Shown in pieces: positions 1-6,728 of a stretch of DNA of 11,924 nt. This DNA comes from Oscillospiraceae bacterium. GTDB taxonomy: Bacteria; Bacillota; Clostridia; Oscillospirales; Ruminococcaceae. The notes beneath the pieces are model-generated. The model worked only from the letters and a program-made list of their open reading frames with translations. It did not search any database and had not been told where the DNA came from. The position numbers were made by a program, and so were the translations under genes. The DNA lies in NCBI GenBank assembly GCA_003508605.1, contig DNUB01000135.1, positions 6,113 through 18,036 of the forward strand, in the 5' to 3' direction. Numbering within the stretch: position 1 is the first letter of the stretch; every line of letters begins with the position of its first letter.

Positions 1-8
1 GAATGTGT

Positions 9-37
9 TTGAGGTAAAATATAGTGAATAGTATTTT
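9..37 (+). promoter_or_regulatory. possible sigma-A-type promoter upstream of fabH
   Basis: TTGAGG (9-14) and TATTTT (32-37) are separated by exactly 17 bases, each matching four of six positions of the -35 and -10 consensus. Two other -10-like hexamers lie downstream, TATACT (59-64) and TATGAT (86-91), without good -35 partners. The leader is very AT-rich, so chance matches are likely. A promoter somewhere in 1-130 is expected because fabH appears to be the first gene of the operon, but which hexamers are used cannot be decided here. Confidence 0.3.
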
Positions 38-67
38 TATTTTTCCTTGTGAGTATTATATACTATT
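27..67. repeat. inverted repeat in the fabH leader, possible operator
   Basis: AATAGTAT (27-34) is the exact reverse complement of ATACTATT (60-67). A shorter dyad inside the right half reads AGTA-N5-TACT (52-64). The geometry of the short dyad is like the core of the Bacillus FapR operator as I remember it (TTAGTA-N5-TACTAA), but the outer bases do not match and no regulator gene is in the window. It overlaps the possible promoter and could be a repressor site for fatty acid synthesis; AT-rich chance symmetry is the main alternative. Confidence 0.3.
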
Positions 68-104
68 TTCAATTTAAAATCAAGATATGATCGTTTTTTT
101 CAAA

Positions 105-126
105 ACAGAAAGAAGACAGAAAGAAG
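105..126 (+). repeat. perfect tandem duplication of an 11-base purine-rich unit at the fabH ribosome binding site
   Basis: The unit ACAGAAAGAAG occurs at 105-115 and again at 116-126, immediately before the fabH ATG at 133. Each unit contains only a weak Shine-Dalgarno-like stretch (AAAGAAG). The second copy is placed 6 bases from the start codon. Unlike most genes downstream, fabH has no GGAG or AGGA core, so the duplicated purine tract is probably its whole ribosome binding region. Confidence 0.5.
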
Positions 127-132
127 AAAATT

Positions 133-1140
133 ATGCAGGGTATTAAAATTACAGGCACAGGAAGCTATATTCCCGACAGAGTTGTAACAAACGAGGATTT
201 TACAAGGTTTTTGGACACCTCGGACGAATGGATATACACCAGAACGGGAATAAAGAGCCGTTTTTACAACACCGACAAGATGAATTTCCAAATGGGGGCT
301 GCGGCGGCGGAAAACGCTTTGAAAAATGCAGGTATTACGGCAAAGGATATAGATTTGATAATCCTTTCCTGCTGTACGCCCGATTTCTTTTACCCTAACA
401 CCTCCTGTCTTATTCAGGGACTTATCGGTGCGGACAATGCGGTGTGTATCGATATAAATACCGCCTGCACAGGCTTTATAACCGCTCTTGATATGGCGAG
501 AAGATACCTTTGCACGGGAGATCACAAAAGAGCGCTTGTGGTAGCCAGCGAATTTTTAACACGACAGCAGGATTTTACCGACAGAACAAGCTGCTTTTTA
601 TTCGGCGACGGAGCGGGAGCGGTCGTGGTCGAGGCGGCGGACAAACCTTTTTACAGCGTTATGGGGGCGAAAAGCGATCTTCTTGACTTCCTCTACTGCA
701 AGGTAGAGTATAAAAGCAATATTCCCATGGAGGGCTTTACCGATTACGAGGGCTATCTGAAGGACAAGAATTTTAAAACCGTTCAGCAGAACCGTTATCT
801 GCAAATGGACGGAAAGGCGGTTTACCGTTTTGCGGTAGACGCTATGGCGGACAGCTTTGCAAGGGTTTGCGAAAAGGCGGGGGTTAATACAGGCGATATA
901 GATTTGGTTATCCCTCACCAGGCTAACATAAGAATAATAAACGCCGCTTTAAAATCCATGGACGTTCCCAAGGAAAGAGTTTATGTGAATTTAGAGGAGC
1001 ACGGCAATACATCAAGCGCATGTATTCCCACCATACTTGACGAGATAAACAAAAAAGGCGTTCTTGCCGAGGGGAAGAAGATGGCTTTGGTGGGCTTCGG
1101 CGGCGGTCTTACTTACGGATCTGTATATATGGAGCTTTAA
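133..1140 (+). CDS. fabH: beta-ketoacyl-ACP synthase III (FabH)
   Basis: FabH condenses an acyl-CoA primer with malonyl-ACP in the cytoplasm and so starts each fatty acid chain; its primer choice sets straight versus branched chains. The 335-residue protein has the usual family length and a thiolase fold. The Cys-His-Asn triad is visible: Cys112 in DINTACTGF, His262 in IPHQAN and Asn292 in HGNTSSA. The early RTGI motif and the C-terminal GFGGGLTYG loop are also typical. ATG 133 gives the expected MQGIKITGTGSYIP N-terminus, preceded by a duplicated purine tract rather than a strong Shine-Dalgarno. It is the first gene of the operon in this window. Its last codons carry the GGAG (1131-1134) that serves the next gene, so the two are probably translationally coupled. 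Confidence 0.96.
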   Translation: MQGIKITGTGSYIPDRVVTNEDFTRFLDTSDEWIYTRTGIKSRFYNTDKMNFQMGAAAAENALKNAGITAKDIDLIILSCCTPDFFYPNTSCLIQGLIGADNAVCIDINTACTGFITALDMARRYLCTGDHKRALVVASEFLTRQQDFTDRTSCFLFGDGAGAVVVEAADKPFYSVMGAKSDLLDFLYCKVEYKSNIPMEGFTDYEGYLKDKNFKTVQQNRYLQMDGKAVYRFAVDAMADSFARVCEKAGVNTGDIDLVIPHQANIRIINAALKSMDVPKERVYVNLEEHGNTSSACIPTILDEINKKGVLAEGKKMALVGFGGGLTYGSVYMEL

Positions 1141-1809
1141 ATGGCTTCCCGTATTATGCACCTTTGTATATCAAGGGAGCTTGAGGGGATTATTCGGCCC
1201 GATAATGTCAATAATTTTCGTATAGGTCATATTTTGCCCGACGCAGTGATAAAGGCGGATAAAAAGCAGGTCAATACCCATTTTATCAGAGCCTTTGAAG
1301 AAAAAGGCAAATATTACAAGATTTTTGATTATTACGCTTTTTATGACAGATTTCGGGACGTAATTCTTCGGAATGAAGTATTCTTGGGATATTATTTTCA
1401 TCTGATAGAGGACAATATTTTCAGAAATGTTTTGTACTCGGATTTGAATATGATGAACAGACGGGGCGACAGTGGATTTTTAAAGGAGCTTTATTCGGAT
1501 TATCGGATTTTGAATAATATCATTATAAAAAAATATCTCTTAAAAAACGATTTATATTTGCCAAAATCATTTGCCGATTGTAAAATAAACGACATATATA
1601 ACTTTGAGTTGACGGATTTTTTAGAGGATTTAAAGCGGGATTTTCATAAAATCGAAGGAAAGCCCGAAATCTTTACGGAAAGTATAACGGAACAATATTT
1701 TAAACGGTGCGTAAAAATTTGCAGTGTCGAATATGAAAGCATACGGCAGGGAAAACATTTTTTGTCGGAAAAGGAGCTTGCCTTTGAGATAAACGGCATA
1801 AACCCATAA
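1141..1809 (+). CDS. Zn-dependent phospholipase C-like protein of unknown function
   Basis: The product is a 222-residue protein with no signal peptide. Its N-terminal half has the His/Asp layout of the zinc-dependent phospholipase C superfamily: His7 in MHL, GHILPD (His30, Asp34), THF (His47) and FHLIEDNIF (His87, Asp91), a plausible metal site. The charged, lysine-rich C-terminal half is not recognised. I infer a metal-dependent hydrolase or a non-enzymatic relative; the substrate is unknown. ATG 1141 directly abuts the fabH stop codon, with GGAG (1131-1134) inside fabH six bases upstream, so it is part of the operon and probably coupled. Its sequence looks clearly richer in A/T, with more AAT, ATT and AAA codons, than fabH or fabK, suggesting a different history or relaxed selection. 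It is not a standard fatty acid synthesis gene. Confidence 0.75.
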   Translation: MASRIMHLCISRELEGIIRPDNVNNFRIGHILPDAVIKADKKQVNTHFIRAFEEKGKYYKIFDYYAFYDRFRDVILRNEVFLGYYFHLIEDNIFRNVLYSDLNMMNRRGDSGFLKELYSDYRILNNIIIKKYLLKNDLYLPKSFADCKINDIYNFELTDFLEDLKRDFHKIEGKPEIFTESITEQYFKRCVKICSVEYESIRQGKHFLSEKELAFEINGINP

Positions 1810-1833
1810 GGCAAAAAACATAAGGAGAACATT

Positions 1834-2772
1834 ATGACAACTCTTGACACAAGAATAACAAAACTTTTAGGCTGCAAGTACCCCATAATTCAGGGCGGCA
1901 TGGCTTGGGTTGCGGAAAGCACACTCGCAAGCGCAGTAACCAACGCAGGGGGCGTAGGCTTGATTGCAGGCGGCTCTGCTCCCATCGACTATTTAAGAGA
2001 GCAGATAAGGAAAACAAAGGCGGCTGTTGACGGCAAGACCTTCGGTGTGAACATAATGCTGATGAGTCCCAATGCGGAGGATCTGGCGCAGCTTGTTATT
2101 GAAGAGGGCGTGCCTGTCGTCACCACAGGAGCGGGAAATCCGGGCAAGTTTATGGAAAATTGGAAAAAGGCGGGGATAAAGGTGATTCCCGTTATTCCGT
2201 CGGTAGCTCTTGCCAAGCGTATGGAAAGAGCGGGAGCGGACGCAGTGGTGGCCGAGGGGACGGAAAGCGGCGGTCATATCGGCGAGAATACTACTATGTG
2301 CCTTGTTCCTCAGGTAGTTGACGCTGTCAGTATTCCCGTTATTGCCGCAGGAGGAATTGCGGACGGCAGAGGAATCGCCGCAAGCTTTATGTTGGGAGCG
2401 GAAGGGGTTCAGCTGGGAACAAGGTTCTTAGCCGCCGAGGAATGTCAGATTCACTCCACCTATAAACAGCTGGTGGTTGACGCAAAGGATACCGACAGTA
2501 TAGTAACGGGCAGATACACCGGTCACCCATGCCGCAACGTCAAGACGAAGTTTTCCAAGAAGCTGGCCAACGGAGAGAAAGACGGTTCTCTTTCTCCCGA
2601 GGAATTTGAGCAAATTACATTGGGTTCTCTCAGAAAGGCGGTTCAGGACGGCAATTTGGAGGAAGGATCGTTTCTTTGCGGAGCCATTGCGGGTCTTGTA
2701 AAGAAGGTCGAGCCTGCAAGGGATATGATCGAGGAAATGTTTAAGGAAGCGGAAGAGCTGTTAAGTAAGTGA
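1834..2772 (+). CDS. fabK: enoyl-ACP reductase II (FabK), FMN-dependent
   Basis: FabK reduces trans-2-enoyl-ACP to acyl-ACP with NAD(P)H and FMN, the last step of each elongation cycle. It is the flavoprotein alternative to FabI in many Firmicutes. The 312-residue protein is a TIM barrel of the nitronate monooxygenase/FabK group. Visible marks are QGGMAWVA near residue 20, GVNIMLMSP (71-79), EGTESGGHIG with His148 at the position of the catalytic histidine of FabK, IAAGGIADGRG, and the phosphate-binding QLGTRFL segment. AGGAGA (1823-1828) sits five bases before ATG 1834. FabK versus a 2-nitropropane dioxygenase paralogue is settled by the fab neighbourhood and the GGHIG motif. No FabI or FabL is seen in the window, so this is probably the main enoyl reductase. 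Confidence 0.95.
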   Translation: MTTLDTRITKLLGCKYPIIQGGMAWVAESTLASAVTNAGGVGLIAGGSAPIDYLREQIRKTKAAVDGKTFGVNIMLMSPNAEDLAQLVIEEGVPVVTTGAGNPGKFMENWKKAGIKVIPVIPSVALAKRMERAGADAVVAEGTESGGHIGENTTMCLVPQVVDAVSIPVIAAGGIADGRGIAASFMLGAEGVQLGTRFLAAEECQIHSTYKQLVVDAKDTDSIVTGRYTGHPCRNVKTKFSKKLANGEKDGSLSPEEFEQITLGSLRKAVQDGNLEEGSFLCGAIAGLVKKVEPARDMIEEMFKEAEELLSK

Positions 2773-2799
2773 GTTTGCTTTATACAGGAGAACGGTAAA

Positions 2800-3306
2800 A
2801 TGAATAAAGCTCTTTTGGTTATCGATGTTCAGAGGGTTTTTATAGGGGAAGGACATCATAAGCTTTTTGATTACAGAGAAGACCTTTTATCCGACATTAA
2901 CGGCATAATTGAAGATAATAAGGATAATACGGTGATTTACATCTATAATTATATGAAGCGCAATTTTATCAATAAACTTGCTCCCTTTCATATGTACGAG
3001 AATACATTTGAGTCCGAACCCGCCGAGGCTTTAAATATCATTTCGGATTATAAATTTGTAAAATATGAGGGAAATGCCTTTTCCAATCCCGACTTGGATA
3101 AATTGCTGAAGGAAAAGGGAATAGATACTGTAGAGGTAATAGGACTTGACGGCGGCGCCTGCGTTCCCATGACGGCGTTGGGTGCGGCCGAAAAGGGGTA
3201 TAAGGTCATTGTAAACAGCAAAGGCACGGATACTTTTAAGCTGAGAGCAAACCGAAAAAGGAAATTGGAAAAAAAGCTGAAGGAGCTTGGCGCAGAATTT
3301 AAGTAA
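2800..3306 (+). CDS. isochorismatase-family cysteine hydrolase
   Basis: This 168-residue cytoplasmic protein has the isochorismatase/nicotinamidase fold. The N-terminus ALLVIDVQ supplies Asp9, VKYEGNAF supplies Lys88, and GLDGGACVPMTALGA supplies Cys121, giving the family's Asp-Lys-Cys triad. The C-terminus is basic (RANRKRKLEKKLKEL). Family members hydrolyse isochorismate, nicotinamide, N-carbamoyl amines and similar substrates; the substrate here cannot be told. AGGAG (2786-2790) precedes ATG 2800, and the stop lies 15 bases before fabG, so it sits inside the operon. It occupies the position where fabD often lies between fabK and fabG. It has no GHSxG motif and is not a transacylase homologue, so any role in malonyl transfer would be speculation. 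Confidence 0.85.
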   Translation: MNKALLVIDVQRVFIGEGHHKLFDYREDLLSDINGIIEDNKDNTVIYIYNYMKRNFINKLAPFHMYENTFESEPAEALNIISDYKFVKYEGNAFSNPDLDKLLKEKGIDTVEVIGLDGGACVPMTALGAAEKGYKVIVNSKGTDTFKLRANRKRKLEKKLKELGAEFK

Positions 3307-3321
3307 AGGAAGGGTAAAATT

Positions 3322-4056
3322 ATGGCAGCAGCATTAATAACAGGTTCGGCAAGGGGAATAGGAGCGGCAATCGCATTAAGGCTGGCAAAGGACGGCTTCG
3401 ACGTCGCATTAAACGATATAAGCGAAAAGTCCTTTGAAAACAACGATATTATGGAGCAGATAAAAGCGCAGGGCGTAAAATGCGAAAAATTTATCGCCGA
3501 CGTGTCAAAATCCGATCAGGTCGAAGCTATGGTAAAGGCGGTAAAGGAGCTTTTCGGCTCTATCGACGTGCTTGTGAACAATGCGGGAATAACCCGCGAC
3601 GGACTTCTTGCAAGAATGAGCGAGGAAAATTACGATCTGGTTATTGCCGTAAATCAGAAAAGCGTGTATAATATGATGAGATATGTTGCGCCTATTATGA
3701 TGAAGCAGAGAAGCGGCAGAATAATAAATATGTCCTCGGTGGCGGGACTTCACGGCAATGCGGGACAGTTTAACTACAGCGCTTCAAAGGCGGCTATAAT
3801 CGGTATGACCAAGTCTGCTGCAAAGGAGCTGGGAAGCAGAGGGATAAACGTAAACGCCATCGCTCCGGGATTTATCAGTACGCCTATGACGGATCAGCTT
3901 TCCGAGGAGCAGAAAAAAGCGATTTTGGAGCTTATCGCCATGAAGCGCTACGGCAATGTGGAGGAAATAGCTGGAGTGGCTTCTTTCCTTGCGGGCAAGG
4001 ATTCCTCCTATGTAACGGGACAGGTTATTGAAATCAGCGGAGGGCTTTCCATGTAA
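3322..4056 (+). CDS. fabG: 3-oxoacyl-ACP reductase (FabG)
   Basis: FabG reduces 3-oxoacyl-ACP to (R)-3-hydroxyacyl-ACP with NADPH in the cytoplasm. The 244-residue protein is a classical short-chain dehydrogenase of normal FabG length. It shows the nucleotide-binding TGSARGIG (7-14), NNAG (86-89), and the Asn111-Ser139-Tyr152-Lys156 tetrad, with YSASK around the Tyr and Lys. IAPGFISTPMT and the C-terminal VTGQVIEISGG are characteristic of FabG within the broad family. AGGAAGGG lies at 3308-3314 before ATG 3322, only 15 bases after the previous stop. Position in the fab operon makes the FabG assignment firm over other short-chain dehydrogenases. Confidence 0.95.
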   Translation: MAAALITGSARGIGAAIALRLAKDGFDVALNDISEKSFENNDIMEQIKAQGVKCEKFIADVSKSDQVEAMVKAVKELFGSIDVLVNNAGITRDGLLARMSEENYDLVIAVNQKSVYNMMRYVAPIMMKQRSGRIINMSSVAGLHGNAGQFNYSASKAAIIGMTKSAAKELGSRGINVNAIAPGFISTPMTDQLSEEQKKAILELIAMKRYGNVEEIAGVASFLAGKDSSYVTGQVIEISGGLSM

Positions 4057-4123
4057 CGAGGTGAGCGTTTAAAGCTTTCGCCGATTTTTGATTATTAGTA
4101 TAAATATTATGTGTAGATTTGTA

Positions 4124-4151
4124 TTTGGAGAATTTGCCTGATTGCTCCAAA
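4124..4151 (+). promoter_or_regulatory. hairpin in the fabG-fabF spacer, before the fabF ribosome binding site
   Basis: TTTGGAG (4124-4130) pairs perfectly with CTCCAAA (4145-4151). Inside it, AAT (4131-4133) can pair with ATT (4141-4143), leaving one bulged G and a 7-base loop. No U-run follows, so it does not look like a terminator. It ends nine bases before the AAAGGA of fabF (4160-4165). It could stabilise or process the fabF transcript, or have no function. The 114-base spacer is longer than most upstream junctions. Confidence 0.35.
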
Positions 4152-4170
4152 CAAAACAGAAAGGATACTT

Positions 4171-5406
4171 ATGAGAAGAGCGGTTATAACGGGAATGGGA
4201 GTTGTAAGCCCTATCGGAAATACCCTTGATGAATTTTGGAAGAATATAGAGGAGGGAAACCACGGTTTTTCACTGGGTCAGTGGTTTCCCGAACAAAGCG
4301 AGGAGCTTAGCGTTTTTGCCGATGTAAAGGATTTTGACCCCTCCGAATATATTGACAAAAAGGAAAGACGCAGAACGGATTTAATGGCGCAGTATGCCGT
4401 ATATGCGTCGAAAAAGGCTTTGGAGGACTCCGGCTCTTCTTTTGAGGATATTGACCCCTACAGAAGAGGCGTTATTATCGGAAGCGGAATCGGCGGACTT
4501 CACACCAGCGACGAGCAGATACAGACTTACCACACAAAAGGCAATCAGAGAGTAAGCGTTTTCACCATTCCCATGATGATAGGCAATATGGCGGCAGGTA
4601 CCGTGGCTATTAAAACAGGCTTTAAGGGCGTAAATTACTGCCCTGTTTCCGCCTGCTCCAGCGGCGCTCATGCGGTGGGCGAGGCTTTCAGAGCCGTTAA
4701 GTACGGAAATGCGGACGTTGTGCTTGCCGGCGGCTCGGAGGCCTGCCGTTTGGGCTTTGCTTTTGCGGGCTTTAACAATATGCATGCCATAACCAAAAGC
4801 ACCGATGTAAACAGGGCGTCAATACCCTTTGACAAAGAAAGAAGCGGCTTTGTTTTAGGCGACGGCGCAGGAATTTTGGTAATAGAGGAGTACGAACACG
4901 CAAAGGCAAGAGGAGCAAGGATCTATGCGGAAATAGCGGGCTATGGCGCAACCTGCGACGCATATCACGAAACCTCTCCCGATCCCTGCGGAGAGGGAGG
5001 CGCAAAGGCTATGGAGTTTGCGGTTAAGGAAGCGGGCGTACCTATTGAAACAATAAATTATATAAACGCTCACGGCACGTCTACGGTCATAAACGACAGA
5101 ACCGAAACACAGGCGGTAAAAACCGCATTCGGTCGGCATGCACGCAAGCTGGTTATAAACAGCACGAAATCTCTTACGGGACACCTTTTGGGCGCAGCGG
5201 GAGGAGTCGAGTCCATTGCTGTGGCTTTGCAAATGCGGCACGGTCTTGTTCATGCCACAAAGGGACTTGAAATTGACGATCCCGACTGCGATCTTGACAA
5301 TTGCAAGGGTGAAAACCGCAAGATGGTTATAACAGGAGCTTTAAGCAATTCTCTGGGCTTTGGCGGGCATAATGTGAGCCTTTGCTTTTTGCCTGCGGAC
5401 AGATAA
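4171..5406 (+). CDS. fabF: beta-ketoacyl-ACP synthase II (FabF)
   Basis: FabF elongates acyl-ACP by two carbons using malonyl-ACP. The 411-residue protein has the usual KAS II length. The Cys-His-His triad with its lysine is visible: Cys162 in SACSSGAHA, His301 in NAHGTST, Lys333 in STKSLTGH and His338 in the same motif. The GALSNSLGFGGHNVSL glycine-rich tail is typical of FabF/FabB. Members of this family with Gln in place of the Cys are chain-length factors; here the Cys is present, so it should be a condensing enzyme. AAAGGA (4160-4165) precedes ATG 4171. FabB is not seen in the window, as expected for a Firmicute, so FabF is probably the only elongating synthase encoded here. Confidence 0.96.
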   Translation: MRRAVITGMGVVSPIGNTLDEFWKNIEEGNHGFSLGQWFPEQSEELSVFADVKDFDPSEYIDKKERRRTDLMAQYAVYASKKALEDSGSSFEDIDPYRRGVIIGSGIGGLHTSDEQIQTYHTKGNQRVSVFTIPMMIGNMAAGTVAIKTGFKGVNYCPVSACSSGAHAVGEAFRAVKYGNADVVLAGGSEACRLGFAFAGFNNMHAITKSTDVNRASIPFDKERSGFVLGDGAGILVIEEYEHAKARGARIYAEIAGYGATCDAYHETSPDPCGEGGAKAMEFAVKEAGVPIETINYINAHGTSTVINDRTETQAVKTAFGRHARKLVINSTKSLTGHLLGAAGGVESIAVALQMRHGLVHATKGLEIDDPDCDLDNCKGENRKMVITGALSNSLGFGGHNVSLCFLPADR

Positions 5407-5446
5407 GATATCCCGTTATGAACTTTGCTGAAAGGAACAACAATTT

Positions 5447-5926
5447 ATGAACAAAAAAGAACTTCTTGAAACGGTGGAAGCGTTAAGTCAGCAGATCAAC
5501 AATGCCCGGCTGGACGAGATCGAGGTGGAAACCGACGAATTTCGCATTAAGCTTTCCAAAAGACCGCCCATGCCCCCTGCGGTTCCCATGGCAGCCCCTG
5601 CGTTTTTGCCTGCCTCGGGCGGAGCAGACGCCGCTTATGACGAAAATGAGACAAATAGCGCGACGGCAGCCCCTTCGGACGGCACGCCCAAGGGAAAGAT
5701 AATCAAATCCCCCATTATAGGCACATTTTATGCGGCGGCCGCTCCCGGAAAGCCCGCTTTTGTTTCGGTGGGCTCAAAGATTAAAAAAGGCAGCGTAGTC
5801 TGCATAGTGGAGAGCATGAAGCTTATGAACGAGATCACCAGCGAATTTGACGGCACTGTGGCGGAAATTTACGTTAATGACGCACAGTCGGTTGAATACG
5901 ACCAGCCGCTGTTCAGGCTGGAGTGA
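5447..5926 (+). CDS. accB: biotin carboxyl carrier protein of acetyl-CoA carboxylase (AccB)
   Basis: AccB carries biotin between the biotin carboxylase (AccC) and carboxyltransferase (AccA/AccD) subunits. The 159-residue protein has three parts: an N-terminal helical segment (about 1-40), a Pro/Ala-rich linker (about 40-82), and a biotinyl domain (about 83-159). The biotinylated lysine is Lys125 in ESMKLMNE; Ser replaces the commoner Ala of EAMK, a variant that occurs in this family. SPIIGTFY at the start of the domain and the small 'thumb' AAAAPGKPAF just after it are typical of acetyl-CoA carboxylase BCCP rather than of other biotinyl carriers. AAAGGA (5431-5436) serves ATG 5447. A 305-base gap then separates it from fabZ. 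Confidence 0.95.
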   Translation: MNKKELLETVEALSQQINNARLDEIEVETDEFRIKLSKRPPMPPAVPMAAPAFLPASGGADAAYDENETNSATAAPSDGTPKGKIIKSPIIGTFYAAAAPGKPAFVSVGSKIKKGSVVCIVESMKLMNEITSEFDGTVAEIYVNDAQSVEYDQPLFRLE

Positions 5927-6231
5927 CCCTCAGGCGTCGGAATCGGAGCATCGCTCGCTTAAGGGAGGCGAAAAATCGTCACGGCTTTTCTAAAGGCGGG
6001 TACATTTTCAGCACAGCTGACTTGACAGCACGAGTTTTGAAAATCTTTTAAAACCGCTAAGCTTCGTGAGAGAACAATAAGCCGGCGCAAGCTTTCCAAG
6101 AGAATAACAAACCGTCATAAAGTTTTCCAAAAGTGCAAGAAGTCTGTTTTTTTACAATCACGAGTTTTTTCGGATAAATAACACGGCAGACCGATACATA
6201 GGTGTGAGGCCGTTTCGGAAAGGATAAAGCT
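5927..6231. other. 305-base non-coding gap between accB and fabZ
   Basis: No convincing open reading frame is present. The segment holds degenerate tandem repeats (6041-6130), a perfect TTGACA (6022-6027) with only weak -10 candidates after it, and TTTACA (6151-6156) followed 16 bases on by GATAAA (6173-6178), a plausible internal promoter for fabZ onward. ACGGC (6183-6187) can pair with GCCGT (6209-6213) just before the fabZ Shine-Dalgarno GGAAAGGA (6217-6224). No terminator with a U-run follows accB, so read-through from upstream is also possible. Confidence 0.4.
6041..6130. repeat. degenerate tandem repeat, unit about 30 bases, two to three copies
   Basis: The segments 6071-6100 and 6101-6130 align along their length: both begin AGAA(C/T)AA(T/C)AA, share a CCG core, and carry AAG(C/T)TTTCCAA (the second unit's last A falls on 6131). 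Identity by eye is around three quarters with one single-base gap. A third, weaker copy at 6041-6070 shares AA(A/G)CCG and AAGCTT. On the opposite strand the repeat appears as TTGGAAA-type units. It is not in a gene, and its origin is unknown. Confidence 0.45.
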
Positions 6232-6660
6232 ATGTCTTTAATGAGCAGGGAAGAAATAAAAGAGATAATTCCGCACAGAGATCCGTTTTTGCTGATAGAT
6301 ACCATTGAGGAGATGGAAGCGGGCAAGCGGGTTGTGGCAACAAAATATATGAAGCCCGACGAATTTTGGTTTAAGGGACATTTCCCCGATTACCCCGTTG
6401 TTCCCGGCGTGCTTATGCTTGAAATGATGGCTCAGGCGGGGGCGGTGGCAATGCTTGCAATGCCCGAAAACAAGGGAAAGTTAGGATTTTTCGGCGGAGT
6501 TAAGGAGGCTAAATTCCGCCGTCAGGTAAAGCCCGGGGACACGCTTAGAATAGAGGTCGAAATAATTAAGGTAAAGGGACCTGTGGGAATCGGAAAAGGA
6601 ATTTGCACCGTTGACGGCGAAAAAGCCGTTTCGGGAGAAATCAGCTTTGCCATAAAGTGA
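6232..6660 (+). CDS. fabZ: 3-hydroxyacyl-ACP dehydratase (FabZ)
   Basis: FabZ removes water from (R)-3-hydroxyacyl-ACP to give trans-2-enoyl-ACP. The 142-residue hot-dog-fold protein has the hallmark block GHFPDYPVVPGVLMLEMMAQ, with catalytic His50 and Glu64. IIPHRDPFLLID near the N-terminus is also typical. ATG 6232 is chosen because GGAAAGGA (6217-6224) is 7 bases upstream; ATG 6241 is possible but too far from it for the usual spacing. No FabA or FabM is in the window, so unsaturated chains are not explained by this operon. It is followed by a structured leader and the lipoprotein gene, rather than directly by accC as in many related clusters. Confidence 0.95.
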   Translation: MSLMSREEIKEIIPHRDPFLLIDTIEEMEAGKRVVATKYMKPDEFWFKGHFPDYPVVPGVLMLEMMAQAGAVAMLAMPENKGKLGFFGGVKEAKFRRQVKPGDTLRIEVEIIKVKGPVGIGKGICTVDGEKAVSGEISFAIK

Positions 6661-6674
6661 TTTTTAGGCGGCTC

Positions 6675-6728
6675 TTTAACCGCTGTCCGAATGCAATTTT
6701 CCTATGCGGAAATAAATCGGCGGTTAAA
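6675..6728 (+). promoter_or_regulatory. long stem-loop in the leader between fabZ and the lipoprotein gene
   Basis: TTTAACCGCTG (6675-6685) pairs with CGGCGGTTAAA (6718-6728), an 11-bp stem with one G-U pair. Inside the 32-base loop TCCG (6686-6689) pairs with CGGA (6707-6710). An alternative short hairpin is possible in which GCGG (6668-6671) takes the CCGC (6680-6683) of the main left arm, so the two structures exclude each other. No U-run follows, and the Shine-Dalgarno GGGAGAGG lies about ten bases downstream. It may regulate or process the message between fabZ and the lipoprotein gene. Confidence 0.5.

Noticed and set aside
12..5927. A CRISPR array or tRNA in the gaps.
   Set aside because: The tandem units in 6041-6130 are degenerate and contiguous with no spacers, and no cloverleaf with a TTCRA arm or CCA end was found.
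5927..6000. Similarity of the start of the accB-fabZ gap (CTTAAGG, AGGCG, ACGGCTTTT) to the 3' part of the interspersed repeat.
   Set aside because: The matching words are short and irregularly spaced, and no hairpin equivalent is present; it cannot be told from chance.
6057..6326. An 89-residue open frame on the - strand with a repeated GLLFS segment.
   Set aside because: The repetition reflects the degenerate non-coding tandem repeat, and the frame runs antisense into fabZ without a convincing start signal.
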